A stretch of DNA of 64,000 bases from contig KE159591.1 in NCBI GenBank assembly GCA_000403255.2, forward strand, positions 555,216-619,215, written 5' to 3'. Below are positions 26,112-35,502 of the stretch, in pieces. Made by a program: the position numbers and the translations under genes. Positions within the stretch are counted from its first letter, which is position 1; each line of letters starts with the position of its first letter. The notes below the pieces were generated by a model. The model ran no database searches. It was not told the origin of the DNA and saw only the letters and a list, made by a program, of their open reading frames with translations. Source of the DNA: Lachnospiraceae bacterium 3-1 (GTDB lineage Bacteria; Bacillota; Clostridia; Lachnospirales; Lachnospiraceae).

Positions 26112-27395
26112 TCACCCCACTTTGTTGACTGCAAGTTTAATTGTTACAGAAGCTCCACTCGGTGTAACATTTGAAAGTTCTAAACATCCGCCGTGTTTCT
26201 GGCTAAGGACACGGCTTGTAGCTAATCCCAATCCCATATGTTCACCCCTTTTATCCTCAGAATAAAGAAAGGTATTCTTTTTGCGGAGCATTGCCTTTGA
26301 AAATCCTTTGCCGTCGTCTGTAATGGTTATAGTAAGTACATCATCAATAAATGTGTATAGGAAACTCACTTTGCTATTAGCATACCGAATGGCATTGGAA
26401 AAAATATTCTCAACAATACGGTAAAATATTTGCTCATCTAATTTTACTTGACATTCGGATACGGTAGAATGATATTCAATCTCCAGGCTATGTTGTCCTG
26501 CAATAAGTGAAAAACTTTCTGTAGCATTTTTTAAAAAATCTGGTAACTGAACGACAGAATACTTTGTTTCGGTTTCTTCAATGGTATTCAAATCACGAAT
26601 ATAGTCTGTATAACGCTCAAGCCGTTTTGAGGTTATCGCAAGGTTGGATAGTGTATGCTGCAATTTCTCATCATTCAGACTTCCATTTGTAAAGCATTGC
26701 TGCATATATTCGACATAGCCCTCTATAATCGCAATCGGATTTCTGAGGTCATGTGCCACTGATGCCTGTAAAATTCTCCGCTGCTCAATCATATTCCATA
26801 GCTGTCGGTTGTTATCATACAAAACTTGCCGCATTTCTTCAAAAGCTGTGCAGAGCCTGCCTAATTCATCGTTACTGTTATAAGCAACTGTAAAATCAAG
26901 GTCTTGCCCCTTTATATGCTTTGTTGCATCTGCAAGAATCTGAATTGGCGGCGATAGCTTTTTCCTATAAAACCACCATGCACATAACATGATTCCTATA
27001 ACTGAATAGATAAAAGGAAGCCCTACCATAGAAATGCTTATTGCTCTATATCGTAACTGTTGTTTCGGGCGAAGTGTGGAGAAGCTGGATTCTATTCTCT
27101 CTATTGTAAATTCTGTATCCCCTAACCTTTCTTCTTCCGATTTAGCGGGGGTAAGTATAGACACTTTAGAAGGTTCATCAAGTATCAATCTTTGCTTTGC
27201 CTCAGATACCGTCCCATCTGCCATAATAGTCTGTGTATGAAGCCAAATCTCCTGTGAGTCGGGGAGGATATTCTTCTGCACACGGTAACAGATATAAATT
27301 GTCAAAGCAGAGGATGTAAAAACAATTATCATTGTAATGGCAACCGTCCAGATAAATGCACTTTTAATAGATTTTACTTTCTTCATTTTTTCCAT
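26112..27395 (-). CDS. Sensor histidine kinase (two-component system 1)
   Basis: 427 residues. Membrane helix at 15-38, extracellular domain of about 95 residues (ILPDSQEIWLHTQTIMADG), second helix near 125-145, HAMP, then HisKA with VAHDLRNPIAIIEGY and HATPase (NAIRYANSKVSF, DDGKGF, GLGLATSRVL). It overlaps the response regulator by 13 bases. The shared operator motif ties this system to the ABC/lipoprotein operon at 5.3-12.7 kb. The signal is probably an envelope stress or antimicrobial, by analogy with VanS/BceS-like kinases. Confidence 0.88.
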   Translation of the reverse strand: MEKMKKVKSIKSAFIWTVAITMIIVFTSSALTIYICYRVQKNILPDSQEIWLHTQTIMADGTVSEAKQRLILDEPSKVSILTPAKSEEERLGDTEFTIERIESSFSTLRPKQQLRYRAISISMVGLPFIYSVIGIMLCAWWFYRKKLSPPIQILADATKHIKGQDLDFTVAYNSNDELGRLCTAFEEMRQVLYDNNRQLWNMIEQRRILQASVAHDLRNPIAIIEGYVEYMQQCFTNGSLNDEKLQHTLSNLAITSKRLERYTDYIRDLNTIEETETKYSVVQLPDFLKNATESFSLIAGQHSLEIEYHSTVSECQVKLDEQIFYRIVENIFSNAIRYANSKVSFLYTFIDDVLTITITDDGKGFSKAMLRKKNTFLYSEDKRGEHMGLGLATSRVLSQKHGGCLELSNVTPSGASVTIKLAVNKVG

Positions 27396-28057
27396 CTATA
27401 TCCCATCCCCCAAACTGTTTCTATATATTCCTTGCCCGTAGCTTCAGTCAGTTTATTTCTGATTTTTCGGATATGCTCTTTAATAACATTGCTGTCGCCC
27501 TCAGCATTAAAGCCCCATACGGCTTCGTATATCCGTTCTTTATCAAATATCTGGTTAGCGTTACTCATCAGAAACTCGACAATATCAAATTCACGATTTG
27601 ATAAGTTCAGCGACCTTTCTCCATAAAAAATTTTGCGTTCAGCAAGATTTACAATTAAGCCTTGTGAAGATACGATTTTAGGAGTACACTTGCTTCTCTC
27701 GTCCCTCCGCAGGTGGGCCACCACCCTTGCGGTCAATTCTTGTAAACTAAAAGGCTTGGTTATGTAGTCATCGCCGCCGACCTGCAAACCGTTTACCTTG
27801 TCCTGTTCTGTAATCCGAGCAGTCAAAAACAAAATAGGGCAGGTAACATTATTACGGATAATCTTGCATAGCTCCAATCCGTCCATTTCGGGCATGTTGA
27901 TGTCAAGCATAATTAAATCTGGATATGTATTCAGCATTGATATTGCCTGCTCTGCATCTTCCGCTACAAAAGTCTCATATCCACAATCCTGCAAGTGGCT
28001 TGATAATAATTCAGTCAGCATTTTTTCATCATCAACAATGAGTATTTTATACGCCAT
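27383..28057 (-). CDS. OmpR-family response regulator (two-component system 1)
   Basis: 224 residues. Receiver domain with the phospho-acceptor Asp in LIMLDINMPEMDG, Thr/Lys switch (LFLTAR, ITKPFSLQE), then a winged helix (LSNREFDIVEFLM, VWGMGYRW). AGGAGG upstream of the ATG. Its own promoter carries the 16-bp TTGACC-N3-TTTTGAC site, suggesting autoregulation. The same site precedes the operon at 12.7 kb and the amidase gene. Confidence 0.9.
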   Translation of the reverse strand: MAYKILIVDDEKMLTELLSSHLQDCGYETFVAEDAEQAISMLNTYPDLIMLDINMPEMDGLELCKIIRNNVTCPILFLTARITEQDKVNGLQVGGDDYITKPFSLQELTARVVAHLRRDERSKCTPKIVSSQGLIVNLAERKIFYGERSLNLSNREFDIVEFLMSNANQIFDKERIYEAVWGFNAEGDSNVIKEHIRKIRNKLTEATGKEYIETVWGMGYRWKK

Positions 28058-28081
28058 AATAAAAACCTCCTAATCTAAAAT

Positions 28082-28113
28082 ATTATACAGCTTAAAAGTC
28101 AAAAAGTGGTCAA
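28082..28113 (-). promoter_or_regulatory. Promoter and operator of two-component system 1
   Basis: On the reverse strand TTGACC-ACT-TTTTGAC (28113-28098), then TATAAT (28087-28082), 20 bases after TTGACC. Identical layout to 12690-12721. Confidence 0.75.
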
Positions 28114-28351
28114 GTTCCTACTTTTTTTCGAATATCAACAGGCTTTTGCCCAGCTTTCAGAATGAGCCATATCCGATAGATGTTTATTGCGCCCTCAATC
28201 TGATTTTTTTAGATATCCGCCATACCCACCGAAGTGATACGTTCTATTTTTTCGCTTTCCTGTGCTGCCATATATTCAAATATATCTGACTGCCCAACGT
28301 ACCATAATATTATATCCATCAAAAAGAACTATAACAAGTCTGCAACCGTAA
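28114..28351. other. Degenerate stretch upstream of system 1
   Basis: Reverse-strand fragments of coding character (EYMAAQESEKIERITSVGM, then QIEGAINIYRIWLILKAG) interrupted by stops. A remnant of an unknown gene next to the IS insertion. The end of the IS is at 28352. Confidence 0.35.
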
Positions 28352-29655
28352 GGAATTGTGCAAAAATAAATTTACACTTTCATCCATTGACAATTACCTT
28401 CTGGGTTTGATTACATAGTTCCAGTTTCCCAAAATCTCACAGGGAAACAATTGTATTTTTGTAAATTCTTCATCTGTGACCTTACGTTTCAGTTCGTATT
28501 TGTTTGTATCGACCTGACATTTTACTTTCAGGCCTTTGGCAGTAGTAGTTCCTGATATCAGATTCACGACAGTTTCTATATCAACCAGCGGCTGACCCTG
28601 CCAGTTTTTCGTTATATAGCAGAAAAGCCGGTGCTCTATCTTATTCCACTTTGATGTGCCAGGCGGAAAATGTGATACATGGATCTCAAGGCCGGTATAA
28701 TCTGCAAGCTGCTGCAGCTCATATTTCCAAAGATGCAGACGGCTGCCATTGCTTCCCCCATTGTCACAGTTGATGTAGATCCTGTCTGCTTCCGGAAAAG
28801 TCCGGCTCCCTATACATGTCCACCAGCGGAGTATGCTTTCCGCAGCAAATTCTGCAGTATCATGGTCAGTGCCAAGGTTGACAAATCCTGTGTTGTCATT
28901 CAATACGTATACGCCGTAGGGGGCAACCTTGCCGAGTTCCGGGATTGGGAAGTCATGGTCCAGAACCTTACGTGGATCCTTTGTTTTTCTGTATTCCTCT
29001 CCGTTGTTCTTGAAATTGCCGATATTCTCCTTTTTCTTTGCATCGACAGAAATCACTGGCAGCCCCTTTTCAAGAAAATCGGCAGCTTTGCTGTTTATGA
29101 ATTCAAACTGCTCATTCCTGTCAGGATGGGGTTCGCCAACCTGGAGCATTTTCTGGTTTGCCTGTTTGCTGTACCCCAGTTTTTCCAGAATGCTGCTGAC
29201 AGAGCGGAAGCTGATGTCTATATGAAATTTTTCGGCAAGGATATCCTGGATCTTCCGCAGGCTGAGGGTCGTATAAGACAGTACTTTTTGGGGGTCTCCA
29301 TAGGTACTGCCGTCCACAATTTCCTGTATATGCCTTTCGATATCTGGGATGTTGTCCTGGAGTTTTTTCCGGCCAGCCCCCTGGAGCCGCATTTTTTCCT
29401 TCCGCTCAATCGGCTCGCCGCTGTCAATCTCTTTAAGCCCCTGCCTTATGGTGTAAGGGGCAACACCGCTTAGCCTGCTCACGGTGGAGATTCCGCCCCT
29501 TCCGTATGTTTTTGCTTCCGCAGCAAGAAATATGCGCCGCTGCCTCTCATCAAGTAATGGCAGCATAATACGAATTCGTTCTTCCATGGTCATACCTCCG
29601 TATGGCCATTATACCATATATTGCCAAAACAGTAAATTTATTTTTGCACAGTTCC
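28352..29655 (-). mobile_element. ISAzo13-type insertion sequence, intact, with TSD
   Basis: 1304 bases bounded by 24-base inverted repeats (28352-28375 and 29632-29655) with one mismatch, reading GGAAYTGTGCAAAAATAAAT inward. A TAA flanks each end (28349-28351, 29656-29658), a likely 3-base target duplication. One transposase ORF fills it. Confidence 0.85.
28394..29593 (-). CDS. ISAzo13-family transposase
   Basis: 399 residues. N-terminal helix-turn-helix (ISTVSRLSGVAPYTIRQGL), then a DDE catalytic domain (PF07592 type): Asp in VISVDAKKKENIGNF, Asp in RIYINCDNGGSNGSR and Glu in GTSKWNKIEHRLF. GGAGG precedes the ATG. The frame is intact and the IS ends are nearly perfect, so it may be active. 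Confidence 0.88.
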   Translation of the reverse strand: MTMEERIRIMLPLLDERQRRIFLAAEAKTYGRGGISTVSRLSGVAPYTIRQGLKEIDSGEPIERKEKMRLQGAGRKKLQDNIPDIERHIQEIVDGSTYGDPQKVLSYTTLSLRKIQDILAEKFHIDISFRSVSSILEKLGYSKQANQKMLQVGEPHPDRNEQFEFINSKAADFLEKGLPVISVDAKKKENIGNFKNNGEEYRKTKDPRKVLDHDFPIPELGKVAPYGVYVLNDNTGFVNLGTDHDTAEFAAESILRWWTCIGSRTFPEADRIYINCDNGGSNGSRLHLWKYELQQLADYTGLEIHVSHFPPGTSKWNKIEHRLFCYITKNWQGQPLVDIETVVNLISGTTTAKGLKVKCQVDTNKYELKRKVTDEEFTKIQLFPCEILGNWNYVIKPRR

Positions 29656-29718
29656 TAAATTTTCACTACAACATGATATCCCATGAACTTTGACAAGAAA
29701 AATAATCTTACGCAGTCA

Positions 29719-29897
29719 ATTGGATGCTTTTTCTGGCTCGGCGTTCTCCACGACCTCGGCAATCTCCGCAAAGGCTTCCGTCTGCTCGTCTATCTGCTGG
29801 TAATAGCTGTAAATCTTATAGCCGCAAAAAACCGCTGCTCCTAAAAGGCGACAGCGGCGGCGGTACAGAGAATGGTTTTATAATTCTTAAAATTCAT
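29719..29897 (-). pseudogene. Class B sortase fragment with frameshift
   Basis: From ATG 29897 (AAAGGA upstream) MNFKNYKTILCTAAAVAF, then a frameshift, then GAAVFCGYKIYSYYQQIDEQ and EAFAEIAEVVENAEPEKAS. This is the membrane anchor and linker of the class B sortases found in Tn1549-like elements. The catalytic domain is missing; the fragment stops at about 29719, 60 bases from the IS end. Confidence 0.55.
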
Positions 29898-29922
29898 AGG
29901 CTATTCCTTTCATTTTAAAATT

Positions 29923-30027
29923 TTAACGTGTATGCTCCGTCTGCTTCTTGGGCGTGGGTAAATCCCTGCAATATTCGGGATACCTTGCCTTGACGCCCTC
30001 CATGAAATATGGGGCGAACTCGCAGCA
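29923..30027 (-). pseudogene. 3' end of a conjugative-element gene
   Basis: Reverse-strand frame of 34 residues, CCEFAPYFMEGVKARYPEYC then a basic end, cut at its 5' end where KilA-N homology starts (about 30028). It lies directly upstream of the sortase fragment, the usual order in Tn1549-like elements. Family not named. Confidence 0.45.
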
Positions 30028-30570
30028 GAACAATTGTATAATGTGGACTTCAATGCTGCCGCCTATGAAGAAATCATGTTGGAGGCAGGATTAAACCGTT
30101 TTATTATGTCGGTTAAGCAATGGGTATCCCGCACAAATTCAAAGGGGATTGTGGCAAAAGCGGGACGGTATGGCGGTACATACGCATATAAAGATATTGC
30201 GTTTGAGTTTGCAAGCTGGGTATCTCCGCAATTCAAATTATACCTTATCAAGGAATTTGAGCGGCTAAAGAAAGAAGAACAGGCTTTACTTGGATGGAGT
30301 GCTAAGAGGGAACTGGCAAAAATTAACTACCAGATACATACAGATGCCATTAAGGTTAATCTTATTCCGCCGGAACTTACGCCGCAGCAAACCTCTATTA
30401 TTTACACATCTGAAGCTGATGTGCTGAATATGGCATTATTTGGTATGACAGCTAAACAATGGCGGGATAAGAATCCAGATAAAAAAGGCAATATCAGGGA
30501 TTATGCGAGTATAAATGAATTGATATGCCTGTCAAATATGGAAAACATCAATGCAGTCCTGATTGAAGAT
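30028..30570 (+). pseudogene. KilA-N gene copy, truncated at both ends
   Basis: Nearly identical to codons 51-231 of the 14195-14995 gene but on the other strand. It lacks the first 50 codons (cut at about 30028 against conjugative-element DNA) and the last 35, where the frame runs into the antisense of the small-gene copy at about 30570. A few substitutions (R to Q in NYQIHTDAIK, A to T in YTSEADVLN) show divergence. Not functional. Confidence 0.85.
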
Positions 30571-30784
30571 TCCGCATCCACCCACATCTGCATATTTCCT
30601 TCAAGATACAATCTTGCGTATTCAAGCGGTTCGTCTATTGCTAGAGCATTTAAGGCACATTCAGAGCAGGGAGTAGTTTTCAATTCTTCTTCTGCCTTGT
30701 TGCAATCTATCCGCAAGAAATAACCTGCATAAGTGTATACGTCAATGCTGTTATGATAGATATTGTATGTACCATAAATTATAT
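30571..30784 (-). pseudogene. Small DUF6061-like gene copy, 3' deleted and 5' displaced
   Basis: Matches the 13924-14163 gene from its seventh codon (GTYNIYHNSIDVYTYAGYF) to the WVDAE near the end, then joins the KilA-N copy. Its start codon and upstream region were carried away to 35874-36115 by insertion of the Tn916-like element. Confidence 0.8.
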
Positions 30785-30916
30785 ATGTCTTTTTGACTAT
30801 CTTTTTATATCTTTTCAAATGTCCGCAAAGCCTTATTTTATCGGCTCTACGGGCATTTTGCTTTTGTGGTAAACCTCACATATCTAGGTCTATCTTCTTA
30901 TATTTTCGCTATCAAA

Positions 30917-30938
30917 CGTGGTTAAAATCGTGGTAAAT
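30917..30938 (+). repeat. Paired CGTGG(T)TAAA repeats, left end
   Basis: Two CGTGGTTAAAA-type units in tandem, 12-13 bases apart, in direct orientation with 35775-35796. They resemble the DR2 integrase arm sites of Tn916. Confidence 0.6.
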
Positions 30939-30942
30939 ACTT

Positions 30943-32136
30943 CTATGCAATTAGACGCTGAACCTCTGATTTTGCGGTATCTATGGACGCATGAGCGTAC
31001 CAGTTCATTGTGATACTGATATTTGAATGTCCCATGATATACTGTAAATCTTTCGGGTTCATGTTCTTGCTTGCCAGTCTTGTGCAGAACGTATGGCGTA
31101 GTGTGTGCGGTGTGATATGTGGCAAGGGATTGTCCTTGTGTTGCTTGTTGTATTTCTTTACCATACGGACAAATAAGACGTTGTAATCAATCGCAACTTT
31201 CGGCTTGCCTTTCTGATTGACAAATAGGAAGTTGCCCCGTCCGTCTATCACAAATGGTTCTGTCTTTGGGCGTTTCTTCATCATTCGTTGAAATGCTTGT
31301 ATCGTTTCTTTGCTTAATGGCACTTGCCTTGTTCCGCTTTTTGTCTTAGGCGTTTCAATATAATAGCCTTGTTCCTTGCTCTTTAGTAACTGGTGGTCGA
31401 TAACTACAACCTCATGGATAAAATCAATGTCCATGATTGTCAGTCAGCACAGTTCCGAGATACGAAGTCCAGTCTTTAACAGTATCAGCACATCATCATA
31501 ATACTTGTGATACACATTGTCCGTCTTGATGAATGACAGTAGGGCTTGTTCTTGTTCCTCTGTCAATGCGACTTTCTCTTTTGTATCATTTTCTAAGACT
31601 TCACTTAACTTGAAATCAAAAGGATTTTTCCTTACATAATCGTCTTGTATGGCGATATAGAATGACGCTTTTAACGAGCGTTTATGGTTGTTAATGGTGT
31701 TGTAGGAAAAGCCTTTGTCTTTCATGCGTAACGCCCATTCTTTAGCGTCAGAGGGTTTTATCGTATCAATGCTCCTAGCACCTAACTTGTCCTCTTTCAA
31801 TAACCGCATGAGTTGTTCCCGTTGTTTCTGTGTGCTTTTCTTCACGTTTGCCCTTTGTGCGTTCTGTTTGGTGTAGAGTTGGCAAAGCGTCATTTTCTTG
31901 CCTGTGCTGTCGATACAGTCCTCAATATCCCGTCTTATCTGCTGTTCCAGTTCACGAAGTGAGGGTTTTTCCCTTTTTCCCTTTGGTGTCGGGTCTGTGG
32001 GTGTCAATCTCCAAGCATACACATATTTTGTGTTTCCAAATGCGTCCACATATTTATATAAGTATTTCCCGTCTGTTCGTTGGCTCTCTCCAGTATGCAG
32101 GATACGTCCTTTGCTATCCCGTCTTTTTTCTTTCAT
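30943..32136 (-). pseudogene. int: Tn916-family integrase with a premature TGA
   Basis: One frame of 397 codons interrupted only by TGA at 31446-31444. Before it: the Tn916 Int arm-binding domain (DSKGRILHTGESQRTDGKYLYKYVD, abbreviated here to its first part) and the core-binding domain, ending LLKTGLRISELC with catalytic Arg. After it: LTIMDIDF, HTLRHTFCTRL, IMGHSNISITM and the Tyr in WYAHASI. Family members have Gly (GGA) where the stop stands, so a single G-to-T change explains it. Without readthrough the element cannot move by itself. Confidence 0.85.
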
Positions 32137-32214
32137 GGTGTCTGCTCCTTTCCTTGTTGGAAAGAGCCTTGATATGACTTGTGTTCATCATAACACATAC
32201 AAGGCTCATTTGCA

Positions 32215-32418
32215 TTAGATTGCGTCCAATTTATCAATAACCTGTTCAAACTGTCGGCGTTTAATCTGTATGCGGTTGCCATTCATAATGAGCCAGCCAG
32301 CGTCCTTGTTTTCCTCTGCCAATCGTCTTAACTTGTTTTCTCCGATACGGAAATACTTTGACGCTTCTTCAATGGTAAGGGTGTATTTTTCCCATACGGG
32401 AATATCGTTGTTATTCAT
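32215..32418 (-). CDS. xis: Tn916-type excisionase Xis
   Basis: 67 residues, [20 protein letters not shown] followed by [19 protein letters not shown], the size and motifs of Tn916 Xis. Its start overlaps the Rep gene stop. Reads as intact. Confidence 0.88.
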   Translation of the reverse strand: MNNNDIPVWEKYTLTIEEASKYFRIGENKLRRLAEENKDAGWLIMNGNRIQIKRRQFEQVIDKLDAI

Positions 32419-33428
32419 CAGATACCCCCTTTCCCATGTTTCGTGTCATACTGGATATAGGGGATAAGGTCGGTGCGGTTTATCCTCTGTAAATGGGCGG
32501 TTAATTTACTGGAAAGGGAATTACTGTATCTTGCCTTATCAAGCATAGTTCCCACTTTTTCCAGTCCACCTAATGCGTCATGTTCTTCCAAGAAGTAAAA
32601 ACTTTTGACAGCGGAAATCACGCCACCCTCTGTGAGCCATTGCTGTGTTTCTTCAAGGGAATTTTGCTGTTTTGGTACTTGCAGTTTCAAGACTTCCACA
32701 GCCCCTAAAAAACGTTCCCAAAACCGACACGTTTTCCATCTGCTCTTATTACTTTCGTTTCTGTTTGGCACGACAAAGCGTAGGTTGTTTGCCAATAACC
32801 CGAAAGCCAGTTCCCCAAGTTCCAGTGGTCTGTCTTTGAATGTCATGGCAAAAGCATGAGCCTTATCATCACGCAGTTGCATTTCTGTCCGTTTCCAACT
32901 GCCGACTTCATCAAGCGTCTTATTATGTTTTGAACAGACTTCCTTATCCTTATCATAAAAGCGGTATGACAATCCCGATTTACCAGCACCGATATAAACA
33001 GTCTTTGCGGTGTCGAAATCGTCAAACTTGCTTTCGTCAAAGTGGTAGCCCTCACTATTCGAGATAAATTCCTCTTTTTCGCATTTCTTCTTTATCTGCT
33101 CTATGGTAAAAAATGGCTTTTCCTTCTTATCATCAATGGCAATATCCAGTCTAGTGAAATGGAAGTTATCCAGTCCGTATCTTCGCTTACAACGTCGGAA
33201 CATATCTCCAAAGGTATAATTCCTACTGTCGAGAATACGGAAAATATCATCACAACCTCTGCCGGTCATAACAAGATAACAGCCTAACCCTTGTGGGTTG
33301 TCCTCTGTCTTTCTTGCGTCCCCCGATACATAAATATCTCCAATCTGCCAGCGTGCTTGATAAGTTTTGTATTTAACGCTTGCCGGATAGACGTTGAAAA
33401 TATCAGTCGGTAAACCTAAAATGTGCAT
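32418..33428 (-). CDS. Replication initiation / MobT-like protein, probable 5' frameshift
   Basis: 336 residues of the Rep_trans family (Orf20/MobT type of Tn916): [18 protein letters not shown] upstream, [15 protein letters not shown] (metal-binding Asp residues), [10 protein letters not shown]-like and [12 protein letters not shown]. The frame is open upstream of 33428 with good family sequence (VKIDYISIVFDT) but no start in that frame. An ATG at 33516 with AGGAG is one base out of frame; removing one A from the run at 33493-33497 would join them. So the gene probably begins at 33516 and carries a one-base insertion. It should nick oriT and start rolling-circle replication. Confidence 0.7.
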   Translation of the reverse strand: MHILGLPTDIFNVYPASVKYKTYQARWQIGDIYVSGDARKTEDNPQGLGCYLVMTGRGCDDIFRILDSRNYTFGDMFRRCKRRYGLDNFHFTRLDIAIDDKKEKPFFTIEQIKKKCEKEEFISNSEGYHFDESKFDDFDTAKTVYIGAGKSGLSYRFYDKDKEVCSKHNKTLDEVGSWKRTEMQLRDDKAHAFAMTFKDRPLELGELAFGLLANNLRFVVPNRNESNKSRWKTCRFWERFLGAVEVLKLQVPKQQNSLEETQQWLTEGGVISAVKSFYFLEEHDALGGLEKVGTMLDKARYSNSLSSKLTAHLQRINRTDLIPYIQYDTKHGKGGI

Positions 33429-33872
33429 GATGACATCTTCGGCGGTTGCAGTATCGAATACAATACTGATGTAATCAATCTTAACGGATAAATTTTTGTG
33501 TGTAGTTATAGTGCATTGCTCCTTTCGTACTTCCCGTTTTTTTGCGGGGTAAAAATCGTGTTTTTTCCTTTATTTATCACAGTTTCTAGGTACTATGACA
33601 TGTATGCGCAGGGCGGTGTTACATATACGCCCTCTGCGAACGCCGAAAGGCGTTCCCTTTCCAAAAGGAACTGTCTGTCCGCTCCACGTCTGGGGGACGT
33701 TTCCCGTCCAGCCAGCCCCTTTTGGAAACCATGATTTTCGGTCTGATAGTCCATGCCTGTTCATGCTGTCAAAGCGAAAACAACTCATCTATATGCTTAC
33801 TCAAGTGTGTGATTGACCCTAGCGTGCTTAATCACTTCATCTGATACGATAATAACGCCAACAGGATTACTT

Positions 33873-33916
33873 GTCAAGAAGTTTTTCTTGACTTTTCAAA
33901 ATAAAATAAGTATGAT
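33873..33916 (+). promoter_or_regulatory. Promoter with overlapping inverted-repeat operator
   Basis: TTGACT (33888-33893), 17-base spacer, TATGAT (33911-33916). An inverted repeat GTCAAGAA-N4-TTCTTGAC (33873-33892) covers the -35, a natural site for the XRE protein encoded next. Confidence 0.7.
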
Positions 33917-33966
33917 AGGCTTATAAACAGAAAGAAAAGCAACGAAAGGAGCGGTTATACTAAGTT

Positions 33967-34602
33967 ATGGAGGGTTATATAAAGAAAATGATTTTCTTAG
34001 GAGAGAACATACAGACCATAAGAAAACACAGGAAAATGAAACAGCAGGAGCTTGCGGACAAAATCGGTATCAATATGCAGAGCCTTTCCAAGATTGAAAG
34101 AGGGGTAAACTATCCTACCTTTGATACGCTGGAAAAGATAATGGACGTGCTGGGAGTAACGCCCAATGAATTATTGTCGGGAAAATGGAAGTATGTTAAT
34201 CAAGCCGAAAAGGAAGTCTGCCAGTTTTTAAGGACGGAAGAACGCCTAAATGCAGAGTTGAAACATGGACACTATGATAACTTCTTTGACAGCGAAGAAG
34301 AATGGCTGGAGTATGAGCTGGAACAGTTGCGGAAATACATCACAGACTATATCAACGGAACGGAGATACAAGCGTCCGACCTTTACCCTATCAAGGAATT
34401 TATCCAGCACTTGAAATTTCAGAAAATATTAAACCGCTATGATGATTTATACAGCATGGATATGTTTGGGGAAAGCACAGACGGACACAAGTACGGTACG
34501 CCTTATCAGGTTGTAAAAATGATAAACCCCAATTCAAAAGAAGATATGGAACTGTTACGGGAAGTATTAAGGAATAATCATTTTGATAATGAGGACGAGT
34601 AG
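33967..34602 (+). CDS. XRE-family regulator of the Tn916-like element
   Basis: 211 residues. Helix-turn-helix HRKMKQQELADKIGINMQSL followed by GVTPNELLSGKW, then a helical domain (EEWLEYELEQLRKYITDYI). It is divergent from the Rep gene; the 450-base gap holds its promoter and operator and otherwise no coding sequence. Both ATGs (33967, 33988) have ribosome sites at long distance; the first is kept. Probably controls Rep/Xis/Int expression. Confidence 0.8.
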   Translation: MEGYIKKMIFLGENIQTIRKHRKMKQQELADKIGINMQSLSKIERGVNYPTFDTLEKIMDVLGVTPNELLSGKWKYVNQAEKEVCQFLRTEERLNAELKHGHYDNFFDSEEEWLEYELEQLRKYITDYINGTEIQASDLYPIKEFIQHLKFQKILNRYDDLYSMDMFGESTDGHKYGTPYQVVKMINPNSKEDMELLREVLRNNHFDNEDE

Positions 34603-34767
34603 CCTTTTTTCTTTTCTGTGTTGGGTAATCAAGAGGAAGAAAGAAGTGTGCATTTTCAAGGCAGAAAAATATCAAAGGGTATGCTGATTTTTGTTGTGGC
34701 GGATATATGGAACTGTTATAATATGGATATGAAGAAAGCGAATTGGAATTTGTGGAGGAAAGATAAA

Positions 34768-35448
34768 ATGGATAGACCTATTACAACATTGTTTATGCTA
34801 ATGTCTGTTGATGGGAAAATAAGTACTGGTGCAACAGATGATTTGGATGTAGATAAGGATTTTCCTAAAATTAAAGGCGTTAATGAGGGATTACACCAAT
34901 ATTACGAAATAGAGCAGACAACAGATTTGTGGTCTTTCAACTCGGGTAGAGTGCAAGAAAAAATGGGAGTAAATAAAAAGAAAATACCAAGGAAAACACC
35001 GGTTTCCTTTGTTGTAATTGATAATAAACATTTGAATGAAAATGGTATTCGCTATTTTTGTGCTTTATCAAAAGAGTTTGTGCTGATTACGACGAATACA
35101 AGACATCCTGCCTTTAACGTAGAGGATGAAAATCTTCATATCATATACCAAAATGAATTATCCTTAAAAGATGCACTTATAAAACTTAAATCGGAATATG
35201 GTTGTGAGAGAATAACAATCCAGACTGGAGGAACATTGAATAACTTATTTCTTCGTGAAAAGCTGTTTGATTATGTAGATATTATTATTGCACCTGTTTT
35301 GATTGGCGGCAAGGATACTTCTACTCTAATTGATGGAAAGTCTTTGACAGAAGAATGCGAATTATCAAAATTGGGTGTTGTGAAGTTGCAAGAATGTGTA
35401 GTTTTGGAGAACTCGTATCTTAGATTACGCTATGAGGTGATTCATTGA
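34768..35448 (+). CDS. RibD C-terminal / dihydrofolate-reductase-like protein
   Basis: 226 residues from ATG 34768 (GGAGGAAAG upstream). The RibD_C fold is visible: RPITTLFMLMSVDGKISTG, then ERITIQTGGTLNNLFL, and VDIIIAPVLIGGKDT. Such proteins reduce pyrimidine or pterin substrates with NADPH. As cargo of a Tn916-like element it may give resistance to an antifolate, which is inference only. AT-rich like the rest of the element. Confidence 0.8.
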   Translation: MDRPITTLFMLMSVDGKISTGATDDLDVDKDFPKIKGVNEGLHQYYEIEQTTDLWSFNSGRVQEKMGVNKKKIPRKTPVSFVVIDNKHLNENGIRYFCALSKEFVLITTNTRHPAFNVEDENLHIIYQNELSLKDALIKLKSEYGCERITIQTGGTLNNLFLREKLFDYVDIIIAPVLIGGKDTSTLIDGKSLTEECELSKLGVVKLQECVVLENSYLRLRYEVIH

Positions 35449-35502
35449 CAAATCCCAGTTTATATAACTGGGATAGATTTGCAGTTGTGGAGGTGGTTGA
35501 TT

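Noticed and set aside
28679-29473. 264-codon plus-strand ORF in the IS
   Set aside because: Antisense of the transposase; no family features.
30034-30723. A complete second KilA-N protein of 229 residues
   Set aside because: Its C-terminal 50 residues are antisense of the small-gene copy, so it is a chimeric pseudogene.
31444-31446. TGA in the integrase read as selenocysteine or programmed readthrough
   Set aside because: The expected residue is Gly and no selenocysteine element or readthrough context is visible; a nonsense mutation is simpler.
33498-33830. Short ORFs between Rep and XRE genes
   Set aside because: No ribosome sites or family motifs; the region is a divergent regulatory gap.
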